Shown: positions 45,501 through 57,500 of the stretch, piece after piece
How the letters are laid out: each line of letters starts with the position of its first letter
Position numbering within the stretch: the stretch's first letter is position 1
Assembly: GCA_037013685.1 (NCBI GenBank)
Contig: CM072886.1
Location: forward strand, 58,520,933 to 58,584,932
From: Acridotheres tristis
Taxonomy: Eukaryota; Chordata; Aves; Passeriformes; Sturnidae
Direction: 5' to 3'
DNA length: 64,000 bases
Made by a program: the position numbers and the translations under genes
Notes under the pieces: model-generated
Seen by the model: only the letters and a program-made list of their open reading frames with translations
Told to the model about the DNA's origin: nothing
Database searches by the model: none

Positions 45501-48500
45501 TACACTTTATGTAGATCCCTTCAAGTCCAAAAATAATTCAAAAGAGACTTTGGATATCTACAGTGTCTGCTTTTGAATATCCTGAACAACTTAGCTGTAT
45601 CCTGTATTTCAGTTAATTACCGATAGTCACACAAAATTTAGAAAAACTGTGAATCCTTCAAAATTAAGGGCAATAAAGTTTATATTGTTACTTTTTACAT
45701 TGCAGCTTTAAAAATATATTAACAACGAACATGAAAATGTAGTGACTTGCATAGTATTTACCATATAGAACTCTTAAGAAGAACTATTTAAATAATTAAG
45801 TATTAAATGAAGCAAGTTTTATTTCTGATTTTTGTTTTCAGGCATGGAGAAAAACTTCTTGTTGGCAAGGTTGGTCTTCTGTTTTCTTTATAAAAATGAA
45901 CATGTAGCATGGAGACAATATGATAACATCTTACTGAGTATGTTGCCTGTCTCTTAGCTTTTTCCATCATTTGCTAGTAAATCTCCATTTCTGGTGGAGA
46001 AGTTCCATGAATATTTCCTTGGAGGAGTGGATGACATGGCATTCTGGACCAACAACATTTTTGAGCTGACGAGCCATATGCTAGAGAATGGAACCAGGTA
46101 TATTGTGTATCCTGAACTATGACATGCAGTAGTCAAGTGCTGATACCCACTTAACTATTCTTCTTAAGGCAGGATCTTTCCTAGAAGAGGTGCTGAGCTT
46201 AGATCCTCACTTGGATAGTGGGATTTCCATGTCAGCCTTTTACCTGGGTGCACAGGATTATGCAGGCCTTGAGTTTGTATTTTTTATGTGTTCATGCTCC
46301 TTTCCCCTGGCATGCCTCTGGCATGCCTAGGTGATACTTAGCAGGGAAAATTTGGGGCATTCTTTAAGACATACTCAAAAGTTTGCTTAAATGTTGCACA
46401 TCCATGGCCTGAGGTTCTGCCTGAACTGGCAATCTGAGCCTGCACCTTTTGGCTGCTGCCATCAGTCAACAAAGATGTCCCTTTTGATGAGAGGTCAGAT
46501 ATTACCTTCAGACTCTGAATGCAAATAGGCTTAGAAACAAATACAACCTTTCTGTAAATAACTTTAGAAGACCAACAGTGGCAGTTAATCCATTCATTTA
46601 TATGAAAAATATCACTGTTACTATCTTGAGAAATTATGTTTGAAATACAGAATGGCACAAACTGTTATGTTCTTTGTGCCAGAATGGCACTTTCATAAAA
46701 AGTGCTTTAGGTTCATATATGTGCATGTTACAATAAGTTTCCTTCAAGAGCTCTATAAAGATATGTGATACTCATACAGAACCTAATCAAGTAATCAAAT
46801 AAACATCATAGGGGTTTCTAAGGGTTATGATGGTGCTCTGATTTTGATTTTCTTGAGAAAACTGATGACTTCTAACAGAGGCATCATAAGCATAAGGAAT
46901 CATAAGTAAGGATAAAAGTTGTATTTTCAGTTTCACTTCCATTGTGGTAAAATCTTTGAAGTGCATTCTGTGTATTTTTCTTTAGTGACTGCTACCTGCC
47001 TGAGAACCCTCTGTTCATAAACTGCACAAAGGAGCACAAGGACAGCCACATGTAAGTATAAATCTGATGGTTTAAAGCTTCAGTGATGAGAGTCTTCTGC
47101 TAATGTGGACAGTGAGTAACTGAAAATTAAAGATATTTTGGGTAATTTTTTTGTGTATGAATTTGAGATTCTCTTAGCATGAATAACTAAATTTTGTATA
47201 AAGGAACTGTGCAGAACCTAAGAGTGGCTTTTACCTCGAGTGATTATTTCAGTTCTATTAATTCTTATCAGTGCCTTCTTTATTTTAGCAGAAACAAACA
47301 ATCAAAACATGAACATCCCAAGAATACAACTTCTTTGCTTACAGAAACACTTGAGAAGAATATAAGCTATTCAGAGAGAGGAGTTCAATTCAACATACAG
47401 CCTTGGGCAACAGTAAGTGAGAAGTAACAGATGTGTCAGGTAAAATTCATCTCTATATAAAATAGTTTTTGTTTCTACCTGAAATGCTGCTTGATGGACC
47501 AGGGTCTCTGAATATTAACAGTAGATGACTTCAGGGACATTCCAGTACCATTGTTAATCTATATATGTACATCACAAATACTAAATTTTTAAACTTTGCT
47601 CATTGTATAGTGAAAGCATCTGCACATCCTGCAGTGCTAAATGTGACAAAATATATATTTAGTGTTTACATTTTTCAGACATATGATGGCTTTTTTGGTT
47701 TAAGAACTCCCAGTAGAGCATAGCAGTGAATAATTAGTAGTGCTCACTTTAGAGCATACAGATTTTTGTCATTCTAAAATGGTGCTTATGATCTGAGACA
47801 GACTTCTCTTAAATCCATGTGGTGATTTCTACTGTTGGTGACTTGATTTTTGATGTGTCCCAAAATGTTCTAGAGTTCCAACCTGTGTTTTAACCACTGT
47901 TGCATCCCTTTATTATTTTTATTTCAGAAATCTCTTCGCTTGATAAACCATGCTTTTAAAACCAACGTCTGGAGAGCATTAGGAGCTACACATCAGAAAT
48001 CTTCTAAGCACATCTCCAAGCCAGCAGCTTCATATTTTCTAACTTCACCCTATGCTAGGCTTGGATGGTTGGTAATTTTTTCATCCCACCTTCCTCTTAA
48101 TTTCTGAAAATTTTGAGTACCTACGAAAATATTATTGCTGATCCTTTGGATAATACTCTTTAAAGGTGGCAGAGCAAATCAGTTAGTGGTACAAATCTGA
48201 GGGAATGGCTTATATTGTATGTCCAGAACAGCAAGTTAATGCATCAGATTTTTCTCTCAGATGTTGATCAAGCTCAGAATGGAAGGAACAAACATTAGAA
48301 CTAACAGTGGCTCTAGTTCTGAGCAATAAAGGATTGTTGCTACCCTTTATTGATTGTTGGATGATGTTTGTGCAAAAACATCAACCCATCTATCATGGGT
48401 TGATGACTGATGATGTCTAGCAAGACTTCTTGGAAATACTCTTGACTAGTAGGAAGTTCAAAGATAGATTCAGGACAGAGAGAGGCTTATTCTCTCTCCT

Positions 48501-51500
48501 TGCCAATGAGGTTCTACCTTAACCTGCAACAGGAAAGATTAATAAAACGAATTTGCATTGCTGCTTATCTAACTTCCCTTATTCTATCTCAAAATTTGGA
48601 TGTAATTCTTGAGTTTACTTCACACTGGCTAAATTAACAGTAGTTAGTTCTTTCCATGTTCCCTCTCTAAAGTCCAACACGTTACTGAGACCTGTGATCC
48701 TTTTGTTTATCTCCTGTTAAGTCTATAAATTAAATCAGATGTTCAGTTTAAAATATATTTTCATTTCTTTTTTTTTTGTTTTTGTTTTTTTTGTATTTGT
48801 CATATGCAAGCAGCCCTTCTTCATGCTCCTTGCTCTGATTGCTCTCAGGTGCCTAATGTCAGTAAAAAGCAGTTCATGCAGGTCTCACATGCATTGATGA
48901 AAGATGATTCTTCTGGTTTACTCAATTCAAGAAAACACAAATAAATATATGATATAAAAATGCTGTATAGATCTTTACAAAACAATATGGGGAAGCACAG
49001 CTCCTCGTTTATCTGAATTATGGGTTTTTTTTCCATTAATGTTGTGGTAGTCTGGGAACTAATGCTGATTTTGTTGATTCCCTTGCTGTACAGGGCACTG
49101 ATTTCAGCTGACCTCAACCAGGATGGGTATGAAGATCTGGTGGCTGGAGCACCAGGGTACAGCACCTTGGGCCATGTTCAGATAGGAAGGGTGTATGTGG
49201 TCTATGGCAACCAGTCAGGTTTGCCACCAGAGGACATGGATCTGGATGGAAAAGCTGACCAAGTACTACAGGGTCATCAGGTAAGGAGTCAAGGCAGATT
49301 TTTCTTTGCCTGAAAATTGATGAATTTTGAATGAGCAGTGGTATCATTAATGTGTATGAGTATTATTCCTGAAACACTCCTCTTGATGTCATATGATGTT
49401 GTATGGTTTTCAAGAAAAATAATCATTATTAAAGTCCCAGGAACAATTGAAATGATGGTGATTTGTAGGTTCGTCTCCATTACTGTACAAGCTAAGTGAA
49501 TATTAGACTATAAAGTGCCTTTAAAAAATAATCAGGTTGTGTCTCTGTACGTAACAGTATAGCTCATTCTGGTCCCTGCATTTAAGAAAATACTGTGTTT
49601 CCTGTCCTTTTTAATCTAAAATTATTAACTTGATATGTTTTAATTCCTTTGAGGCTACACTTCTTCATTAATTGATAACTTCTCCCCAAATAATTTTTTC
49701 TGTAGTAAGAGTACTGAAAAAAAATATGGAAAACTCTGATTTGACATGATGGTGGCTGGTTTGTAACCAAGAAGTAGGAGCAAATGACACTTTTGAGTGT
49801 TAAATATGATCCTCTGTAGAAAATACCTTTATTAACAAAGAAGATAACAGGGAAAAATGAGATACATTTCCTTTCAATTTGTTTCTGTGGTTACAAACTC
49901 TGCAGTAGCAGCTGCTGTCTTCTTACAGAGTGTTTTAGTGGTTCTCATTCATAATGCTGTCAACAGGAAAGGCCATAAACTTAACATCAATGGTGCACTG
50001 GACTCAGAAGAGGAAATAGCAAAGCAACACCATATTATATTCAGTTGTCCTTAATTTTAACACAGTTGACTTTGAATTAGTGTGTTGTCATATTATTACT
50101 TAGAAGAAAAATAATTGCTTGGATAGACTTTTGTCATCCGTTTCCAGTTCATCCCTCTGCAAATGTACATTTAGTTTTCATGGTTTTCACTTGAAAACAT
50201 GAGAGCAACCCCTTTTCCTTTAGCCTTCAGGAAGGTTTGGTTCTGCCTTGGCAGTCCTGGATTTCAATGAGGATGGAGTGCCAGATCTGGCAATTGGAGC
50301 ACCTTCTGTGGGATCTCAGTTTCTTACTTACAAAGTAAGCAACAAACATGGGTTTTTGTGTTTTTTTAACTTTCCAAAGGGAATGATTTCATTGATACAT
50401 ATTTTTTTTAAACACTGAAATGGAAAAGAGAATTTCTGTTGTTCAATGTGACATTGTAATTTAAACAGTTTATAACCTTTGTGGGTACTTTGACTAGAGC
50501 AATGATAGCTACCTGTATTTCTCTTTCGGTGGCCTTTTTGCACATTATAAATCCAAACCAGATTGAAACTTTGCACCACTGACTGCTGGAAATGTAAGGG
50601 GCCATTCATGAAATGCAAATGTACCCTTTTTGTTTAGGAACAGAGAGTCTGGAATGGACCTCATGGGTCAATGACTTTTTTCATATGCTGTCACAAGGCC
50701 AACCAATGATACCTAATTTTTGATATGAACACAGACACACTTGCTAAAATAATCAAGTTACTGAGGCTTTAATAACTTGCAGCTTGCCAGATAAGCCTGT
50801 ATAATGGTCCCTGAGTATTTTTAGGCCATATAAACTGAGAGGTAAAATGTTTTGATTTAAACAATATCCATTAAGCTTAAAAGTCTTCAGAATTTTAGAT
50901 ACTAATTTAGCTGTCTAAATAAGAATTTAAGTTGCTTTTATTTAGACTCACCCCCTGGAAAATTGTGTGCATCTGTTGTGCCTGGGACTGTTTGCCATTG
51001 CATTAAAAAATAATTATCAAAATTTTAGCCATCTGCACATGTGTGTTATGAGTATAAATATACACTGTACTGCTCTTGTTCCTTACATGCAGTGTGATGA
51101 AAATGTACTTCTCTACTTTGTTGCTTGGTTACAGCAGTACCCATTATCCATGGATATTCTTAGGTTTGGGGTGGGAAAGAAAGTATTATGGGAAGGCTCT
51201 GAGAGGGAAAATGAAGTTGTATGAATAGCCCTTGCAGAACTGTTCCAGTCCTTGTGATTGGCCTTGGATTGAATACTTGATACTGACATGCAGGCACTCT
51301 CATGTTTTATTTTCTTTTTCTGCTGTTTAGGGTGCTGTGTATGTCTACTTTGGAACAGAGGGAAGAGGCTTGGCACCTCAGCCAAACGTTACCATAACTT
51401 GTCAGGTATATTGGTAATGTAATGTCCTGTTTATAATATCCTGTTAGCCAGGCTAACACAGGGCTACACAAGCAGAAGGTGAGATAAAGGGGAAAAGAGC

Positions 51501-54500
51501 TTATGGGCTTAAAAAAAGAATGTTAAAATTCAACATATCATTACAATGAAATTTAGACTGATGGGGATGCAGCAAGCAGGTGCTTGCTTAGATTGATTGT
51601 ATTTGGGAAAGACATTTATACCCCAGTGCAGGAAGGCAGCAGAGTGAACAGAAAGTTGCATAGCCCTCAAAACCAAAAAAGTCACCAAAAAACCCCAATC
51701 TAAACCAAACAAAAAACCCAAAGAAAACAAAATGGAAGCCAGGGAGTGGGAGGGTGATTTGGTCAGAAGCAAAGTTAGCTCTTTGGAATTAAATTGCTCT
51801 ATTTTGCTACAGAATTGATGGTTTCAGTTCTATTTCAGGCTTAAACTAACTGTCTATTGCAGTATTCCTACTGTAATTTTGGTTGGTCCCTCCTGGCAGC
51901 AGATGTTGATGGAAATGGAAATGCTGATCTGATTGTGGGCTCTCCATATGCACCTGGTGGTGGGAAGCAGAGAGGATTTGTTGTTGCATTTTACTCTCAT
52001 TTGAACAGGAGTGACCAAGGTAATATTTGTTGAGTAAATTAACCGTCCCATAGTTTATGTGACTGGTTATTTGTTCCTAATTAATCATGGCATAATTCAG
52101 GTCTGAAGTGATCTCAGAAAGTGTCCCTCCTATTCAATCAATAAGCTGTGAAGCCAGACCAAATTCGTCAGGGCTTTGTCCAGTTGCATCTTAAAATCTT
52201 CAGTGATAGAAATTGCACAGCCACTCTGGGCAACTGTTCTACTTCTTGGCAGTCCTCATAAGGAAAAAATCTCTTGTTACAGCCAGTATGAACCTTTCTT
52301 GTTTCCGTTTATGTTCATTGTCTTTTGTCCTCCCACCATGCACAGTGACATTTTAGATGCAGAAATCATGGAACACCCCTACTAAATTTGCTCCAGTTTG
52401 TCAACATCTTTCATATTATGGAACAACATATTATAGGTGTGATCACTTCTCTCAATGTCTTTGCCATGCTCCTGCTTTCATGGTCTGAGGCACTGTTGGC
52501 TGTCTGCTGTCAGAGCCTCACACTCAGCTGTGCCCGCCAGGATCTCCAGGGCCTTTTCCACACGGCAGCTCCTCAGCCAGTCTGTCCCCAGCTGTATCAG
52601 TGCAAGGGCATCTCCTTTCCCAGGGTCAGGCTTTGCATTCATCCTCACTGAATTTTGGGAGGTTCCTGTCAGCCTATGTGACAGCTACAGCTGATCTGAA
52701 GCTGTACAGATAAATTTGGCTGTAACAGAACTCTAATTTGTTCAGCTTAGTTTGTTAAAGAGTAGAAGTAAACAAATTGAGTGAGGTAATACAGGCTAGA
52801 TTTAAATTTAAGCTAGGGACTTTAGCTAATCTTATTAAATTTTGAACGTAGACATTTAGTTGGCTAGTGAGTTGGGCAATGTTGAGACTAATTGGGTGTT
52901 TAAGCACAGGAATTTTGAACTTTCTATAAAAGAGAGCATCCATGAATAAACGTTAGCTGTTGTTGCATGATCTCAGCATGTTCAGTCATGTGTCTGCCTC
53001 CAAAACTGTGACCAAATGTAACAAGACTGTTACTCCAGGCTGCCTGGGTGCCTCTGAATAGGAGCACCCCCTGCAATCTCCTATTATCTGCCAGCTTCAC
53101 AAAAGGGCATCTTGTTGCCCTGTCTAAATAATTTATAATGAAGTGTCCAACAGGATGAGTCAAAAACTTGATCCCTGAAGACACTCCACTTGTTGCAGGC
53201 ATTCAGAGAACAACATATGGTTCTCTGAACCTCTTGTCAGCGGGATCATCTCAACTAGGTCTCTCCTATCTGGTTTTCTGTTCGTCCAGACTGCAGTATC
53301 TCAGCTTGGATGCAAGAACAATTGCAGGAAACTCTGTTGGAAACCTTGCTAAAGCAATGGGTTCAGCTATGGATTGTGAGTCCAGGGTAGGCACAGTGCT
53401 CTTTCTTAGAAAATTGCAAATGAACCTCAACAAATGAATCTTTATCATTCTGTACGTTCCTTCATGTGGCTAAAGAGGAATGCTACAAGTGAATACAGTT
53501 AATGAGTACAGGTGATGAGGTTTCTAGTGAATGAGAGAAAAAATGTCATATATGGAACTAAATAATAAAGCTTGGGCAGCTTTGTCAGAATCATGTAATT
53601 GAGATTTACAATAATGCTTAATTGTTGCAGCTTATTCTAATTCATGTAAAATTAGAAACCACGAGAACGTGGGTTTGAAACACTGCTAACTGACATTTTT
53701 GTAAAACCAAAGCACAGAATGAGTTATTTAAATAATAGCCAGAATGATCTGAAGCTCTCCCACCTAGCACCCTTGAAGAATTACAAGTTCTGATAAACGG
53801 TAAGTAGTTTAGGGCAGGCTCGAGTGGTAGCTTTCATGTACTTCATGTCGGCTATTGGAAGGATTGAGAAACAGGCTGCGTCAAATGAAAGCTTTCACCA
53901 GCCAGAAGGGCTGCAGGGTGAGCAAGCAAAGTGAAAACTACTGATGCCATGTCATGGACAGTGTATTTTCCACAGAGAAACTTGTTGTCACAGGATGAAT
54001 CAGTGGAGGATTGCAAATGGATTTTTCAATGCCAGGGCACATCAAGCTTTAACTCATATTTTTTTCTGATCTCTTAGGACTTCTGTCAGTACAGGATGCC
54101 AACTGGATGGTGGAGGGGGAAGAAAACTATGCTTGGTTCGGATTTTCACTTGCCAGCTGCCAGCTGGAAAACATGACATTACTGCTGATTGGTAGCCCTA
54201 CATGGAAGACTTGTTCTAGGTGTGTTGTATGTGACTGCTTGGTGTCTTCTCCACTCTGTTCTACTTCTGCAAGGTTTAAGATTTGCAAAAGATTAGACTT
54301 CCAGCTTTTTATGAAGTTTCCTTTTTGTTCTGCTTAGAATATTTTTATTAGATTAATATTTTTATGTCTTCACCGTTCCTTATTAAGACAAGGGTTTTTA
54401 GACCCTCTCTAGGGCAGGTCTTTGTTATTTAAAGACACACAAGATTTCTTGGGTTTCCTTGGGGAGGGAGAAGGGTCACAAAAATGCTGATGGCTAAGTG

Positions 54501-57500
54501 TGTCTAAAATAACCATATGGATAGCTCTTACTTTGAGATAGCGTTTTTAAAAGCAAATTAAACACAAAGATGTATTGGATGATAAAAAAGTAGATAAACA
54601 AGTCTGTGCTCTAAGTATTGTGTAATTAGTTAAAACAAGTATGGGAATTACTAAAGTAGATTTCTAGAATTTGTCAGGCACTAATATTGCAAAGCAAAAA
54701 GGGAGAACATGTACAATAATATATTGCATTGTAATTCAAGCTGCAATCCCCTCTTGCTGGATGTCAGACAGAGTGTTGGGAAGGTGTATGGGTATAACCC
54801 ACCAAGTACAGAGCGCTGGTTTGAGATAACTGGAGACAAGGTAGGGCTACTTCTTTAATATGGGACCTCTGAATATTTGAAGTAAAGTGATATTGTGTAG
54901 AAATTACATAGGTGTTTTAAAAATCTAACAGGAGATGGGCAGAATGGGTTTGTCTCTGGCCAGTGGTGTGCTGTCTGTGGCCGGGAACACAAGGAAAGTT
55001 TTGGTGGTGGGTGCACCTACTGCAGGTATGTCTTGAAAATTGGAGACCATTGTTGCTTTAGGATGTTTGTTTCTGCTTGACTTGAGGAGAGATACAGTGT
55101 TTAAGGGACAAGGGACCTGTAAATTGCCATGTAATTAAAAAAACCCCAAAACAATTATAAATCATTGTAATCACCTGTATATGCCTTTATATATAGAGTC
55201 CTCTCTACTGTGCCTCAACTTCGGTGGGTCTTTTTCTTTCCTTAAAATGGGCTTAACAGCATTACTACTTTGCATTATTTATGTAACAGTGATTTTCAAG
55301 CAGACTGCATATTTCTTGCAATTGAAACAACACAGTACTTTGTCCTCACTCTGGCAGCAGACAGTAAGGAACTGAGGATGTCAAACTGCAGAAGTCTCAC
55401 TTGAGTGCATTTGTCCCCTGGTACTATGACTAAAATATGGGGTTTTTTTCCCTATGCTAATTAGCGTTAATCTCTTAAAATTGATGCTATTTGATACATT
55501 TTGTCCATTTTATGTAATGCCAGTGTTACTTATAATTGTAAGTATTAAACCTGAGTTCCTATGTCTGATGCTCAACATCTGGTTTGTTTTTGTTTTGTTT
55601 TTTTTTTCCAGGCAGCCTGTCTAGGATTTTATTTATGTCTTCAGTGCTGCATCAAGCTGGATTGGCTCTGGTATATGACCTGTCAAACAGCACCAAGCCT
55701 TCTCTGCTCAGCACATTCAGTGGGGACAGGAGGTTTTCTCGTTTTGGAGGAGACATATACTTAAGTGATCTGGATAGCGATGGGCTAGGTAAAGTTTGGT
55801 GAATCTAGACCAGAAGGGAAGTGTTTAGCTTTGGCAACAGGAAAATTGGTCACCTACATATTCATGCAAGTGCTTAACAGAGTCTGCTTTCTCAGTTGTG
55901 TTGTACAAGTATTCCATTGTGCCTTACAGGGAGGCCTCTCTAAAATCCCAAGCAACTCAATCAGAAATTGAAACATTTTAGTTGCCATCATTAATAGGAA
56001 TTGTGGCATCTAGAGACATGTAAATGCCAGCTCTCCTGTGTTTTGCTCTACCATTAATTCACTTCTGCTGTGTTATGTCCTCTTTGTAATATGTGCAGAT
56101 GAAATGATTGTGGCATCCCCACTGCGAACTAATGGTGTCACCTCGATCCTGTCTGGTGGGGCTGCTGGCCGTGTTTATATTTACAATGGCAGACAGACAT
56201 CCTCGGGGAATGTGACAGACCACTGCACATCATGGACATCTCCCTGTCCTGAGGACTGGGTAAGAATGTGAAATTCACATGAAAGTGAATCCTGGCCATA
56301 AGTTTAGAATGACAACTAATTAATTACATCCAGTACAAATACCAAGTGTGTTCTGCCTTGGTTCCAGAAAACAAAAGGTTTTCTCAGGTTTCTGAATTTC
56401 TGCAATTTGGCTCCTCCTGTTTGTTCTTAAATTACTTTCCTGTTTAGGAGCCAGGGTTATCATATTGGTCTTCTACTCCCTTCCACTAACTTTTTATTTC
56501 TTCTTTTTTTTTTTCTTCTTTAGGCACAGTATGTCCTGATTTCTCCTGAGGTAAGTAACAGGTAAACAAACTACGAAGAGAAACCAAGAAGTCCTGCTTA
56601 AAAAAACCTAGCAGCATTATAAACAACAATGTTGTTTTACAGGAACTGTCAAGATTTGGGAGTTCCATTACCACTGTGAAATCTGAAAGAAAGGTGAGAG
56701 AAATTACTGTGGTTGGTTGTTTCATAACATCCTTCTACCTCACTTGCATATATTAGCTAACACCTCACATGTATCTTACACATTTTCAAGTCTTAAGTTC
56801 TTTACACAGTTAATTAAGTCACTCTCTGAACTGATAATTAAATGTGTTTTATAGACTGATGAGCTATGGAGTTGCCAAAACTTTGGCACCTAAATTTAAA
56901 AATTTGAATCACTTTAAAGCAGCCTGAATTCTGAACTGCTTAGGAGTATGCCAAAAGGTTCCATGGGAAATGCAGCATAGGTGCCTCCCGGCTTTACTGT
57001 TCACACCAACCTGGATGAAAAGTGGATGTTCAGCTGTGGAGCAAACCAGGCACCCAAAACCATGCCTCTCATTTAGTCTTTACAGGCTTGCTGTCCTGGC
57101 TATCACTTGCAGTGAACAACGATCATATGCCATGTGTTTCTAAACACAGAGGTCCAGATCCTACCTGACTGATTTAGGATGTATTTGTGTACCTGTTTCT
57201 CTTTGCTTCCCTCAGATGCCCATTTTTTTACCAAACACCAATTGCTGCATTTTATGATGCACTGAGGAGCCTTTTCTAGAGCTGGAAGGTTACTTAGTGC
57301 TTGTTCAGTGTTAGTGCTGAGTTCCAGTGTTCTGCTCACTCTAGCATCACCTCCATGAGGACTGGGGCTCTCTGTGTGAGTACAGAGGAAGCCTCAGCCT
57401 CGAGGCTAAGGTCTTCAAAAAATGGTGTTTCACTTGTGTTAAAACATGCAATGGAGAAACAGCTGGAAATTCTTCTCAGCTAGATTAAGGTGAATAATCC

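Noticed and set aside
50640..50712. Possible CR1-like text (GGAATGGACCTCATGGGTCA)
   Set aside because: Too short and diverged to call by eye.
52388..52694. Open frames of about 80 codons in GPLD1 intron 17
   Set aside because: They fall within a CR1 fragment read in the antisense direction.
53168..53448. Open frames on both strands in GPLD1 intron 17
   Set aside because: The sequence is CR1-derived, in the wrong orientation or broken relative to the element's ORF2.
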